64,000 nucleotides of DNA from Tatumella punctata (GTDB taxonomy: Bacteria > Pseudomonadota > Gammaproteobacteria > Enterobacterales > Enterobacteriaceae), in NCBI RefSeq assembly GCF_039523735.1, contig NZ_BAAAFW010000014.1, positions 109,610-173,609 on the forward strand, in the 5' to 3' direction. Under the pieces are notes generated by a model, which was given only the letters and a program-made list of their open reading frames with translations, was not told the DNA's origin and made no database searches. This document shows positions 44,522-53,688 of the stretch, one piece after another (positions within the stretch are counted from its first letter, which is position 1; every line of letters begins with the position of its first letter). The translations under genes and the position numbers were made by a program.

Positions 44522-45724
44522 TTACTCACTTAGTAGCTGAACAGCAGTACTGACTGCACGAACCAGCGCGCTGACATCCTGCTGATTATTATAAGGGGCA
44601 AATGACGCGCGTACGGTACCTTCAGTATGCAGCGCGGTCATCAGCGGTGCGGCACAATGCTGGCCGGCACGCAGGGCAATCTGCTGCTCGGCCAGTAAGG
44701 TGACCAGATCAGATGCATGGATCCCCTGCACCGTAAAGGAGAGCAGCGGTGCGTTATGCTGGCGGAAACTGCGGAATCCCGGCAGCGCTGCCAGCTGTGT
44801 TTCTGCCGCCTCTGCCAGTGCACGGCTCCAGTGTTCGGCAGCCTGATGGTCGAGTGCGGATAAGAAATCGAGGGTTGCAGCGAAGGCATACACCCCGGCA
44901 ATATTGGGGGTGCCTGCTTCAAAGCCCCAGGGGGCCGGCCGCGCGGTGAAGCCGTCAAAACTGACCTGCTCGATCATTTTTCCCCCGCCGACCGAAGGGG
45001 TCATCTCCTGCAGCCGCTGTTCTCTGGCAAACAGGACACCCAGCCCGGTCGGGCCGTACATTTTATGGGCAGAAAAAACATAGAAATCAATCGGCAATGC
45101 CTGTAAGTCAGGGGGCTGATGTACCACGCCCTGGGCACCATCAATCAGTACTTTTACGCCGGCCGCCTGCGCCAGCCGGGTGATTTTTTCCAGGTCCGGC
45201 ATAACACCGGTGACATTTGACATCTGGCTGACGGCCAGTAACCGGGTGCGTGCATTCAGCAGTGCCGGCAGCAGGTCATAACGGGGTAAACCGGCAGAGG
45301 TGACCGGCCATTTGACCACTTTTGCGCCGCGGGCTGCGGCCACCATCAGCCACGGAATAAGGTTCGCGTGATGTTCCATTTCACTGACCAGTATTTCGTC
45401 GCCGGGCTGCAATTGCCCGGCCAGCCAGCTATTTGCGACCAGATTAATGGATTCTGTGGTGCCACGGGTCCAGATGATTTGTTGTGTCGCTCCGGCATTC
45501 AGCCACTCTGCAACCTGCTGGCGGGTATTTTCATAGCGCCTGGTCATCCTGCGGGCTCCGCTGTGCTGGCTGCGATGGACGGTACCGGCACTCTGGTAAA
45601 ATGCGGTACTGGCGTTGATCATTGCCAGTGGTTTCAGGGCTGTCGCAGCACTGTCCAGATAAATTTCATCTTTGTCCAGCGCCGGGAACTGGCGGCGGAA
45701 GTCCGCAGGGTTAAAACCATTCAT
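44522..45724 (-). CDS. csdA: Cysteine desulfurase CsdA
   Basis: A 400-residue class-V aminotransferase-fold enzyme (401 in E. coli), group II like SufS. The PLP lysine is in FSAHKMYGPTGLG and the catalytic cysteine in LRAGQHCAAPLM. It removes sulfur from cysteine as a persulfide and hands it to CsdE. The stop lies a few bases from the csdE start, so the two are co-transcribed. AAGAG precedes the start. Confidence 0.94.
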   Translation of the reverse strand: MNGFNPADFRRQFPALDKDEIYLDSAATALKPLAMINASTAFYQSAGTVHRSQHSGARRMTRRYENTRQQVAEWLNAGATQQIIWTRGTTESINLVANSWLAGQLQPGDEILVSEMEHHANLIPWLMVAAARGAKVVKWPVTSAGLPRYDLLPALLNARTRLLAVSQMSNVTGVMPDLEKITRLAQAAGVKVLIDGAQGVVHQPPDLQALPIDFYVFSAHKMYGPTGLGVLFAREQRLQEMTPSVGGGKMIEQVSFDGFTARPAPWGFEAGTPNIAGVYAFAATLDFLSALDHQAAEHWSRALAEAAETQLAALPGFRSFRQHNAPLLSFTVQGIHASDLVTLLAEQQIALRAGQHCAAPLMTALHTEGTVRASFAPYNNQQDVSALVRAVSTAVQLLSE

Positions 45725-45917
45725 AACGTACTCTTGTCCGATAAATTTAAGATAAGGCTGAAAACCGGGCCGCTGACTGGCAAGTTGCCCGGTTTGTCAT
45801 ATGCTTTATGTAGCCGACTGTTGTCACTACAGGATGACAGTGCTGATCGCGATCAACAGTCAGGTCGCACCATGAAATAATGGCTGACAGTGTAAGATAC
45901 TCTTAAGGAGATAATAA

Positions 45918-46145
45918 ATGAAAAAGCCAGTCGCAGCAGTTTTCGTTATTTCAGCGCTTGTGTTCACTCTGGCCGGTTGTTCTTCTAATTACATTATGCA
46001 TACCAGTGATGGCCGTACCCTGGTGGCTCAGGGGAAACCGGTGCTTGATGATGATACCGGTATGATGGTTTATAAAGACAGTAATGGTCATCAGCAACAG
46101 ATTAACCGTGCTGATGTAAAAGAGATGAGCAGGGTCGGCCAGTAA
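45918..46145 (+). CDS. ygdI: YgdI/YgdR-family small lipoprotein
   Basis: A 75-residue precursor with lipobox LAGC (Cys21) and a DUF903 domain (SSNYIMHTSDGRTLVAQGKPVLDDDTGMMVY). It is a paralogue of the gene at 13590-13814, with the same spacing of HTSDGR/ATKDGR and GKP. AAGGAG is 9 bases before the start. Function is unknown. Between csdA and ygdI is a 193-base divergent promoter region. Confidence 0.9.
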   Translation: MKKPVAAVFVISALVFTLAGCSSNYIMHTSDGRTLVAQGKPVLDDDTGMMVYKDSNGHQQQINRADVKEMSRVGQ

Positions 46146-46156
46146 CCCTGGTGGTC

Positions 46157-46190
46157 GCAGCCGTGGTGTCACCGGCGGCTGCTCTGTTTT
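46157..46190 (+). terminator. Probable terminator of ygdI
   Basis: GCAGCC and GGCTGC pair around a loop containing GTGGTGTCACC, and the stem is followed by TCTGTTTTT. Confidence 0.6.
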
Positions 46191-46430
46191 TCTGAGACTG
46201 TCGCTCCCCCCGCCGGTCTTTTTTATCCGCGAATTTTTCCTCGGAATATTACCGGCGCAGCCCCTCTTTTTCTGCAATCACTGTCCGGATATTCATTAAA
46301 TAAATCTATCCAAAAATGCGTTTACATGCCGCGCAAACGATTGTTATCTGTCGTTGTGTGATTGGCTAATCAAAAATACTGAATTTTTATTGCCTGCCAG
46401 TGGGATATGCTGCCAGGGGAATTTCATGCA

Positions 46431-46609
46431 AAAAAAAACACCGCATAAAGCGGTGCTGTAAAAAATATAAACTATGGACAGACAGGGTATATCACAGGAA
46501 ATAAACAGGTCTGAAAAACAGACCAAATGCAAACACAACATCACCACCCAAAGCCAAAAGCAAGCGGTCTGACAGAGACTGAATGCTTTCCGTTCCGGCT
46601 CAGGAAAGT
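46431..46609 (-). ncRNA. gcvB: GcvB small RNA
   Basis: Divergent from gcvA, as in E. coli. The minus strand opens with ACTTTCCTGAGCCGGAACG, carries the GU-rich target-binding block GGTGATGTTGTGTTTGC (about 46532-46548), the GGTCTG/CAGACC hairpin, the conserved CCCTGTCTGTCCATAG, and the terminator CACCGC-ATAAA-GCGGTG with a long T-run at 46431. GcvB with Hfq represses many amino-acid and peptide transporter mRNAs. The 5' end is placed by similarity, so it may be off by a few bases. An open frame antisense to it is not a gene. Confidence 0.9.
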
Positions 46610-46736
46610 GCGGCAACTATAGGTATTTGCTGGAGCTTCCTCAATGGACAATTTATAATGCTTCGGATAAAAAAAACTAATGCCTGGTGCTTTGCTGCCC
46701 CGGGTGTCTCTTTAGTCTTTGGGTCTGAATATTGTT

Positions 46737-47693
46737 ATGTCAAAACGACTGCCTCCGCTAAATGCCCTGAAAGTGTTCGACGCCGCAGCACGGCACCTGA
46801 GTTTCACCCGTGCTGCCGAAGAGCTGTTTGTGACTCAGGCCGCTGTCAGCCACCAGATTAAGTCGCTGGAGGATTTTCTCGGATTGAAACTGTTTCGCCG
46901 CCGCAATCGTTCGCTGCTGCTTACCGAAGAAGGGCAGAGTTACTCGCTGGATATTAAAGACATTTTTTCTTCCCTGAATGATGCAACCCGTAAGTTGCAG
47001 GCCCGCAGTGCCAAAGGGGCCTTAACCGTCAGTCTGTTACCCAGCTTCGCCATTCAGTGGCTGGTTCCCCGCCTGTCCAGCTTCAATCAGGATTGTCCGG
47101 GGATTGATGTCCGTATCCAGGCTGTCGATCGTGAAGAAGATAAACTGGCGGATGATGTGGATGTGGCTATTTTTTATGGCCGGGGCAACTGGCCGGGATT
47201 GCGGGTGGAGAAATTATATGCAGAATATCTGCTGCCGGTCTGCTCTCCGGCGTTACTGACCGGGGAACATTCCCTGAAAAGTCCCGCTGATTTAATTCAC
47301 TTTACCCTGTTACATGATGCGTCACGGCGCGACTGGCAGGCTTATACCCGGCAGCTGGGGTTGTCACAGGTGAATGTGCAGCAGGGGCCAATTTTCAGTC
47401 ATTCATCGATGGTTTTACAGGCCGCGATCCACGGACAGGGGATCGCACTGGCGAATAATGTTATGGTGCAGAGCGAACTTGAGAGCGGGCGACTGATCAG
47501 CCCGTTTAATGATGTTTTAGCCAGTCAGAATGCTTTTTATCTGGTTTGTCATGACAGTCAGGCAGATCTGGGTAAAATAGCCGCTTTCCGGCAATGGATT
47601 CTGGCAAGAGCCGCCAGTGAGCAGGAAAAGTTTCGTTTCCGGTATGATGAACACTCCCCGCAGTGGCCCGCTGGCACGATGAGGAACAGGTAA
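46737..47693 (+). CDS. gcvA: LysR-type regulator GcvA
   Basis: A 318-residue transcription factor (305 in E. coli) that controls the glycine cleavage operon and activates gcvB. The N-terminal helix-turn-helix (LSFTRAAEELFVTQAAVSHQIKSLE) is almost identical to E. coli, followed by the LysR effector domain. The ATG at 46737 gives the E. coli N terminus MSKRLPPLNAL. The C terminus is 12-13 residues longer than in E. coli. The stop overlaps the next start as TAATG. Confidence 0.94.
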   Translation: MSKRLPPLNALKVFDAAARHLSFTRAAEELFVTQAAVSHQIKSLEDFLGLKLFRRRNRSLLLTEEGQSYSLDIKDIFSSLNDATRKLQARSAKGALTVSLLPSFAIQWLVPRLSSFNQDCPGIDVRIQAVDREEDKLADDVDVAIFYGRGNWPGLRVEKLYAEYLLPVCSPALLTGEHSLKSPADLIHFTLLHDASRRDWQAYTRQLGLSQVNVQQGPIFSHSSMVLQAAIHGQGIALANNVMVQSELESGRLISPFNDVLASQNAFYLVCHDSQADLGKIAAFRQWILARAASEQEKFRFRYDEHSPQWPAGTMRNR

Positions 47694-48088
47694 TGTCCAG
47701 CCGTACAATGTTTATTTTTGTCGCTATCAGTGGGTTTCTGCTGGTGGCATTCGGGGCATTTGGCGCCCATGTATTAAGTAACACTCTGGGAAATAATGAA
47801 ATGGCCTGGATCCACACCGGGCTGGAATATCAGGCGTACCACACCCTGGCAATACTGGGCCTGGCGGCGGCGATGCTGCGCCGGGCCAATATCTGGTTCT
47901 ACTGGAGCTCAGCGATGCTGGCTTTGGGCACGGTGTTATTCAGCGGCAGCCTGTACTGCCTGGCGTTGTCTCACCTGAAAATTTTTGTATTTATAACGCC
48001 TGTCGGAGGTCTTTGCTTCCTGGCAGGATGGTTTTTGATGTTGATTGGCGCCCTGCGTCTGAAACGAAAGGCGAGCAGCCATGAATAA
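47693..48088 (+). CDS. ygdD: DUF423 membrane protein YgdD
   Basis: A 131-residue protein (131 in E. coli) with four hydrophobic segments, the FGAFGAHVLS motif, GLEYQAYHTLAILG and LFSGSLYCLAL. Function is unknown. The start at 47693 overlaps the gcvA stop (TAATG) and aligns with E. coli, so longer upstream readings are rejected. Its stop overlaps rlmM by 8 bases, so gcvA, ygdD and rlmM form one translationally coupled run. Confidence 0.92.
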   Translation: MSSRTMFIFVAISGFLLVAFGAFGAHVLSNTLGNNEMAWIHTGLEYQAYHTLAILGLAAAMLRRANIWFYWSSAMLALGTVLFSGSLYCLALSHLKIFVFITPVGGLCFLAGWFLMLIGALRLKRKASSHE

Positions 48089-49184
48089 AGTTTTATTATA
48101 TTGCCGGTCCGGGTTTGAAAAAGAATGTGCGGCTGAAATCACTGCCCGTGCCACGGCATTAGAAGTGTACGGTTTTGCCAGAGTTAAAGATAACTCCGGT
48201 TATGTTATCTATGAATGTTATCAGTATGAAGATGCCGATAAACTGATCCGCGAAATTCCCTTCCGGTCGCTGATTTTTGCCCGGCAGATGATTGTCGCCG
48301 GTGAACTGCTGCGTGATTTACCGCCGGAAGACCGTATTTCGCCGATCAGCGGTATGCTGACCGGTGTGACAGAGAAAGGCGGTGAACTGCGGGTTGAAGT
48401 TCCGGATACTAACGAAGCTAAAGAGTTACTGAAGTTCTGCCGTAAATTTACCGTACCGTTACGCGCGGCATTACGGCAGAACGGTATTTTGCTGAAATAT
48501 GAAAGCAATAAACGGCCGGTGGTGCATGTGTTCTTTATTGCGCCCGGAACCTGTTATGTCGGTTATTCTTACCCTGATAATAACTCGGCATTATTTATGG
48601 GGATCCCGCGGCTGAAATTTCCGTCTGATGCCCCGAGCCGTTCGACCCTGAAACTGGAAGAGGCATTTCATGTGTTTATCCCTGCGGATGAATGGGATGA
48701 ACGGCTGGGCAGCGGGATGTACGCGGTGGATCTCGGTGCCTGTCCCGGTGGCTGGACATATCAGCTGGTGAAACGCAGCATGATGGTATACGCCGTGGAT
48801 AATGGTCCGATGGCACCTTCCCTGATGGATACCGGGCAGGTGATGCATCACCGGGAGGACGGATTTAAATTCAGGCCACCAGGATCGAATATCAGCTGGC
48901 TGGTCTGCGATATGGTAGAAAAGCCGGTCAGGGTAGCGACACTGATGACCGAATGGCTGGTAAACGGCTGGTGCCGGGAAGCTATCTTTAACCTGAAATT
49001 ACCGATGAAAAAACGTTATGAAGAAGTGACCAGTAATCTGCAGATGATCGAACAGGCGCTGGCTTCAAACGGGGTTAATGCACAGATTCAGGCGCGCCAG
49101 CTGTATCATGACAGGGAAGAAGTGACTGTGCATATCCGCCGTATCTGGAGCGCAACCCCGGGACGGCTCGACGAGCGTCACTGA
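48081..49184 (+). CDS. rlmM: 23S rRNA 2'-O-ribose C2498 methyltransferase RlmM
   Basis: A 367-residue SAM enzyme (366 in E. coli). It has an N-terminal THUMP-like domain and a C-terminal Rossmann methyltransferase domain with the SAM loop DLGACPGGWTYQL. The start overlaps ygdD. The gene converges on xni with a 7-base overlap of the 3' ends. Confidence 0.95.
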   Translation: MNKVLLYCRSGFEKECAAEITARATALEVYGFARVKDNSGYVIYECYQYEDADKLIREIPFRSLIFARQMIVAGELLRDLPPEDRISPISGMLTGVTEKGGELRVEVPDTNEAKELLKFCRKFTVPLRAALRQNGILLKYESNKRPVVHVFFIAPGTCYVGYSYPDNNSALFMGIPRLKFPSDAPSRSTLKLEEAFHVFIPADEWDERLGSGMYAVDLGACPGGWTYQLVKRSMMVYAVDNGPMAPSLMDTGQVMHHREDGFKFRPPGSNISWLVCDMVEKPVRVATLMTEWLVNGWCREAIFNLKLPMKKRYEEVTSNLQMIEQALASNGVNAQIQARQLYHDREEVTVHIRRIWSATPGRLDERH

Positions 49185-49954
49185 TCAGCGTCGCTGCCGG
49201 CGGGCAGATAACGTAAACTTTTTAAATTGCCCTGCAGGTTCAGGCCGGTGGATAAACGTGCCACCCGGCGTGACAGCAGGGCGATTTGTTCTGTCCCCTG
49301 CAGTTTTTTCTGCCACTTCTCCGGTACCTGATCGAGTTGCTGATACAGCTGTTCAAGGGTATTAAACCGGTTAATCAGTTCGCTGGCGCTTTTCGGGCCT
49401 ATACCGGAAACACCCGGAATTTTACTGCTACTGATCCCGCATAATCCCCAGTAATCAGGTAACTGCTGCGGACTGACACCATATGTTTCGCGGATAAAGG
49501 GCACATCCAGCCAGCGTTTCTGAAAGTAGTCCCGTAACCGGATATCCGGAGCCAGTAACTGACAGTATCCTTTGTCCGTAGAGACAATGGTGGTCTGATG
49601 TCCGGCCTGAGACATTTTGCTGGCCAGGGTTGCGGCCAGATCATCGGCTTCATCCTCTCCGGCCTGCCAGCAGTGAATACCAGAGGCTTCGAAAAGCTGT
49701 TGCAGAGAAGGCATCAGTTGTTTTAAGTCATCCGGCATGTCCGGGCGACCGGCTTTATAGCCACTGAGTTGCTGATGACGCCAGCCCCGGCGCTGGTGAG
49801 GATTATCAAATACCGCCACCACATGGGTCGGCTGACTATGCTGCAAAAGCTGGCGCAGGGCAGAGCGGGTACCGGCAGCACAACTCCCGGCCTGCACCGC
49901 GTGAATACGGCGGATAAGATTTAGTGCATCAATAATCAGTAAATGGAGTGTCAT
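49178..49954 (-). CDS. xni: Flap endonuclease Xni (ExoIX-like)
   Basis: About 258 residues (251 in E. coli). It is a structure-specific flap endonuclease related to the 5' nuclease domain of Pol I. Metal-binding acidic residues are visible in LLIIDALNLI, GEDEADDLAATLA and STDKGYCQLL, and the helix-hairpin-helix is SSKIPGVSGIGPKSASELI. I chose the ATG at 49954, which aligns with E. coli MAVHLLIVDALNL; an upstream TTG extension has no support. Confidence 0.92.
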   Translation of the reverse strand: MTLHLLIIDALNLIRRIHAVQAGSCAAGTRSALRQLLQHSQPTHVVAVFDNPHQRRGWRHQQLSGYKAGRPDMPDDLKQLMPSLQQLFEASGIHCWQAGEDEADDLAATLASKMSQAGHQTTIVSTDKGYCQLLAPDIRLRDYFQKRWLDVPFIRETYGVSPQQLPDYWGLCGISSSKIPGVSGIGPKSASELINRFNTLEQLYQQLDQVPEKWQKKLQGTEQIALLSRRVARLSTGLNLQGNLKSLRYLPAGSDADQ

Positions 49955-50040
49955 AATCGCCGGAGAGTCGATAAAGGGGACCAAAACCGCCAGTGGCGGA
50001 AAGTCTGCCGGCGGGAGTCCCGGCCGGCAAACATGCCGTC

Positions 50041-51405
50041 TTATTTGATAATTTCGTAGCAGGGGATATAGGCACTGCCCGGTAATTTCATCCGGTGCTG
50101 TGCAATAAAGCCCTGCAACAGGGTATCCATCCGCTGCATGATATCTGCATCGCCATGAATTTTAAACGGCCCGTGGGCGTTAATTTCGCGGATCCCGCTG
50201 TCTTTTACGTTACCGGCGACGATACCGGAAAACATCCGCCGCAGGTCAGCGGCCAGTTTATCCCCGGGCTGATCTTTATACAGGTTCAGGGCTGCCATAT
50301 TGGCATGGGTCGGCTGAAACGGCAGTTGCAGATCCGGCGCAATCCGTAATGACCAGTTAAAGCTGTAAGCATCGCCGGTTTCGCGTCGATACTCTTTGAC
50401 GGCGGGCATTGCCTGTCTGATAGTTTTAGCTACAGCCGGTGCATCGCCGATAATGATTTTGTAATGGCGGGTCGCCTCTTTACCGAGGGTATTTACAATA
50501 AAGTCATCCAGTATCCGGAAATAGTCGGCACTTTCTTCGGGGCCGGTCAGGATCAGAGGCAGCACCTGTTGACTGTTAGCCGGGTGCATCATAATACCCA
50601 GCAGATAAAGTAATTCTTCGGCAGTGCCGACCCCGCCCGGGAAGATAATAATACCGTGGGCGATACGGACAAATGCCTCCAGACGTTTTTCGATATCCGG
50701 CATTATGATCAGTTCATTGACCAGTGGATTTGGCGGCTCAGCAGCGATAATTGAAGGCTCTGTCAGGCCGATAAAACGACCGTCACGGTAACGCTGCTGG
50801 GCATGGCCGACGGCCGCACCTTTCATCGGGGCTTCCATAACTCCGGGGCCGCAGCCGGTACAGATATTCAGTTCCCGCAGGCCAAGCTGAGTCCCGACAT
50901 CGCGGCAGTACTGATATTCCACCGGGTTGACCGAATGTCCGCCCCAGCACACAACGTTATTCGGTAACTCACCGATATGCAGCGCACGGGCATTACGTAA
51001 AATGGAAAACACCATATTGGTGATAAATGCTGAATCTTCACTGTGCGGGTCACGGAAGCGCCGGGAGTTGTTCAGTTGTCCGGTAACAAACAGAATATCC
51101 CGCAGTACCGCAAATAAGTTGGCTTGTAAGGAACGGATGATTTGCCCGTCGACAAAGGCATCTTCCGGCGGATTAATCAGTTCCAGTTTTACCCCGCGTT
51201 CGCGGCGCAACACATTAATATCAAAATCGCCGAAGCGTGAAAGTAATTGCTGGCTGTTATCTGTCTGACTGCCTGAATTGAGTACCGCCAGCGAACAGTT
51301 ACGGAACAGCTGATATAAATCGCTGCTGGCTGTTCTTTTCAGCATATCGACTTCCATTTGTGAAAGCAGATCCATGGCCCCTAACGGGCTGATATGTGTA
51401 ATCAA
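50041..51405 (-). CDS. ppnN: Nucleotide 5'-monophosphate nucleosidase PpnN
   Basis: A 454-residue protein, the same length as E. coli PpnN (YgdH). It cleaves purine and pyrimidine nucleoside monophosphates to base and ribose-5-phosphate and is stimulated by (p)ppGpp. The LOG-family nucleotide motif is FPGGVGTAEELLYLLG, with the GCGPGVMEAPMKGA block. The start codon is TTG (TTG ATT ACA CAT) with AAGGAG upstream; alignment with E. coli MITHISPLG supports it. RelA, whose product regulates it, is 6 kb away. Confidence 0.93.
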   Translation of the reverse strand: MITHISPLGAMDLLSQMEVDMLKRTASSDLYQLFRNCSLAVLNSGSQTDNSQQLLSRFGDFDINVLRRERGVKLELINPPEDAFVDGQIIRSLQANLFAVLRDILFVTGQLNNSRRFRDPHSEDSAFITNMVFSILRNARALHIGELPNNVVCWGGHSVNPVEYQYCRDVGTQLGLRELNICTGCGPGVMEAPMKGAAVGHAQQRYRDGRFIGLTEPSIIAAEPPNPLVNELIIMPDIEKRLEAFVRIAHGIIIFPGGVGTAEELLYLLGIMMHPANSQQVLPLILTGPEESADYFRILDDFIVNTLGKEATRHYKIIIGDAPAVAKTIRQAMPAVKEYRRETGDAYSFNWSLRIAPDLQLPFQPTHANMAALNLYKDQPGDKLAADLRRMFSGIVAGNVKDSGIREINAHGPFKIHGDADIMQRMDTLLQGFIAQHRMKLPGSAYIPCYEIIK

Positions 51406-51645
51406 GAGAACTCCTTACTCCCCCGGAGGGGCTGCTGCATCACACAGCGGCTGAACATTGATTTGCCGTGACGCCGGCTCCCTGTCCGGTTATCACAGGG
51501 ATCACCGGGTTATCAAAGTATCGCTGTAGTCTCAGTTTTCACAAGGTTTTTACGTGCCTATTCTGTTTGCAGCCAGGGATTTGCGGCCTGTTTCCCGGTC
51601 ACTGACAGGGTATTGCGGTAATGACCGGGCAGTTTGCTGACAGTA

Positions 51646-52491
51646 TTACTGGCGGGCCAGCCGTACGTCCGGGGCATCAAAGGGAACATTACTGCGCCAC
51701 GGGTTGATATCCAGCCCGCCACGCCTTGTGTAACGGGCATAGACCGTCAGTTCCTGTGGCTGACAGAAGTGCAGTAAATCATTAAAAATACGCTCTGCAC
51801 ATTGTTCATGGAACTCGTTGTGCTGACGGAAAGAGAGCAGATAACGTAACAAGGCTTCCCGACGAATACGCGGGCCACGGTAGCGAATCATAACGGAGCC
51901 CCAGTCCGGCTGGGAGGTGATCAGACAGTTTGATTTTAACAGATGGCTGACCAGGGTTTCTTCGACCAGTTGCTGGTCCGTAGCTTCAGCCAGTAGTGTA
52001 TTGTCGAAATGGTAATTGTCGACGCTAATCGGCAGGTCATCGATACATTCGCCGTCAAAGGCACCGATCGGCTGGCCGGCGTATTCACTCAGGCCATGCA
52101 GGGTGATGCGGACAGTGCCTTGCGCACAGGCGGCGAGATCCTGTTCCAGGGTACGCCTTACGCTGTCACGGTCAGCGAATTTTGTCTGGTTGAAACTATT
52201 GAGATACAGTTTAAAGCTTTTAGACTCAATCAGATTCCGGCTGTCGGCACTGAGGGCCATATTACCGATGGCGACTTGCGGAACACCCTGATTATTCAGC
52301 CATGACAGTTCATAAAGTGTCCACAAGTCTTCGCCGTGAAATGGCAGGTTATCGTCCCGCAGATTCAGTGCATCACGGTTAAGGCTGCGGGGAACCGCCT
52401 GTAATAACTGCGGTGCGTAATGTTCCGTATAGGATGTTTGTTTACCCAGAGTCAGTCCGTCGAGCGCCTGATGATGGTCATAATGATTCAT
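51646..52491 (-). CDS. queF: NADPH-dependent 7-cyano-7-deazaguanine reductase QueF
   Basis: A 281-residue T-fold enzyme (282 in E. coli) that reduces preQ0 to preQ1 in queuosine synthesis. It has the two-domain long form. The QueF motif ESKSFKLYLNSFNQT is in the first half, and the catalytic Cys and Asp are in LLKSNCLITSQPDWGS. The C terminus ends YARYTRRGGLDINPWRSN as in E. coli. It is divergent from syd. I saw no preQ1 riboswitch in the 61-base gap. Confidence 0.95.
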   Translation of the reverse strand: MNHYDHHQALDGLTLGKQTSYTEHYAPQLLQAVPRSLNRDALNLRDDNLPFHGEDLWTLYELSWLNNQGVPQVAIGNMALSADSRNLIESKSFKLYLNSFNQTKFADRDSVRRTLEQDLAACAQGTVRITLHGLSEYAGQPIGAFDGECIDDLPISVDNYHFDNTLLAEATDQQLVEETLVSHLLKSNCLITSQPDWGSVMIRYRGPRIRREALLRYLLSFRQHNEFHEQCAERIFNDLLHFCQPQELTVYARYTRRGGLDINPWRSNVPFDAPDVRLARQ

Positions 52492-52552
52492 AACAGTACC
52501 ACTGATAAAATAGAGTTGTGCTCAGTGTACCCGATCAGAAGTGAGAAAATGA

Positions 52553-53104
52553 ATGATGCAGCAAATCTCAGAGGCGATGGCGGGTTTTACCCGCCGTTAT
52601 TGCGACCAGTGGCAGCAGCAAACCGGCCATTTACCCTACAGTGAAGCATTGTATGGCATGGACTCTCCCTGTATTACCGCCAGCGATCAGCATGGTGTTT
52701 ACTGGCAACCGAGGGAATTTACTTTACCTGCCACCCTGGATGCAGTGGAACGCGGGCTGGGGATTGTGATTCAGCCTGCCGTTACCGGCTGGTATACCAG
52801 CCAGTTTGCCGGCGATATGCATGCTGCATGGCAGGGAGCACCTCTGACCCTGTTACAGGCATGGAATGAAGATGACTTCAGTCGGGTACAGGAGAATCTG
52901 ATTGGTCACCTGGTGATGAAACGCCGTCTGAAACAGACGCCGACACTGTTTATCGCTGCTACCGATCAGGACACCGAGATTATTTCGGTCTGTAACCTGA
53001 GCGGGGAAGTGATCAGAGAAGCACTCGGCACTAAAAAACGTGAAATTTTGTCGAAAACTGTCGATGATTTTCTTAGTGAATTAGATGTTGTTGTAACAAA
53101 TTAA
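52553..53104 (+). CDS. syd: SecY-interacting protein Syd
   Basis: A 183-residue cytoplasmic protein (181 in E. coli) that binds SecY and is thought to check SecYEG integrity. Conserved segments are LYGxDSPCI, VYWQPREF, TSQFAGDMHA and RVQENLIGHLVMKRRLKQTPTLFIA. It is followed by the csrB region, as in E. coli. Confidence 0.93.
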   Translation: MMQQISEAMAGFTRRYCDQWQQQTGHLPYSEALYGMDSPCITASDQHGVYWQPREFTLPATLDAVERGLGIVIQPAVTGWYTSQFAGDMHAAWQGAPLTLLQAWNEDDFSRVQENLIGHLVMKRRLKQTPTLFIAATDQDTEIISVCNLSGEVIREALGTKKREILSKTVDDFLSELDVVVTN

Positions 53105-53123
53105 GCAGTTTGTTTGTTTTCGA

Positions 53124-53144
53124 TGGTGAGAGATCCCTGATACA
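53124..53144 (+). promoter_or_regulatory. Candidate UvrY binding site upstream of csrB
   Basis: GGTGAGAGATCCCTGATACA resembles the UvrY/SirA/GacA palindrome TGTRAGAGATCTCTTACA. It lies roughly 160-180 bases before the likely csrB start, the distance known for E. coli csrB. A long AT-rich stretch that could bend or bind IHF separates them. Confidence 0.6.
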
Positions 53145-53289
53145 GAGCGGAGTACAGGGAAAAGTCCCCCTTTATTTATCGACGAAGAGTGTTTATAAAT
53201 CCTTATTTATTAAGTGGTTTATTTTTAAAGTCGTTGAATTATATGAAAAAATAAGATTATTTCAGTGTAAATTTTGTTGCGAAAAACCA

Positions 53290-53619
53290 CAACTCTGCCA
53301 GAATGGCTTCCACGGACAGGATGCCAGGGAAGTCAGGTTTTCAGGAAGAAAACAACCCAGGGATGGTGGTGTTTTTACAGGATGTAGAACACCGCAAGGT
53401 TATTTCAGGAAGAAGTAACCTGCTCTTATAAAAGAGCAAAATACACCTCCGCAGGAGGGGAATATAGCTGTAGTGGATATATGGCACCTCAATGGACCAG
53501 ATGACCGTCAGGATGATACGGTAGCAACTGAAAAAATCCATTGAATCGCAGGGAGCACCAACGTAGCCGGATTGCTGCAAACAGATTGGGAGTACTGTTT
53601 TTACAGTACTCCCTTTTTT
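53290..53619 (+). ncRNA. csrB: CsrB small RNA (CsrA sponge)
   Basis: The syd-yqcC interval holds a non-coding stretch dense in GGA motifs (more than ten, for example CAGGAT, AGGGA, CAGGAA), many in short hairpin loops. The 3' end has CAGGGAGCA, GTAGC and GGGAGTACTGT/ACAGTACTCCC plus a T-run, matching the E. coli CsrB end. CsrB sequesters CsrA and so relieves repression of glycogen, biofilm and other targets. The 3' end is firm. The 5' end is a guess within about 30 bases because I could not fix the promoter. A 102-codon frame running across this region is not a gene. Confidence 0.85.
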
Positions 53620-53688
53620 ATCTCCATCACTTTTCAGCTCTGCAATGGTATGCTGGCGCGGTTTTTATCAGTATTAAGGAGAAAAGCT

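Noticed and set aside
46344..46616. 90-codon open frame on the minus strand between ygdI and gcvA
   Set aside because: It coincides with GcvB and reads through its terminator; no ribosome-binding site or protein family resemblance.
53110..53418. 102-codon open frame between syd and yqcC
   Set aside because: It overlaps the CsrB region, has no ribosome-binding site and no recognisable domain; the GGA-motif density explains the sequence.
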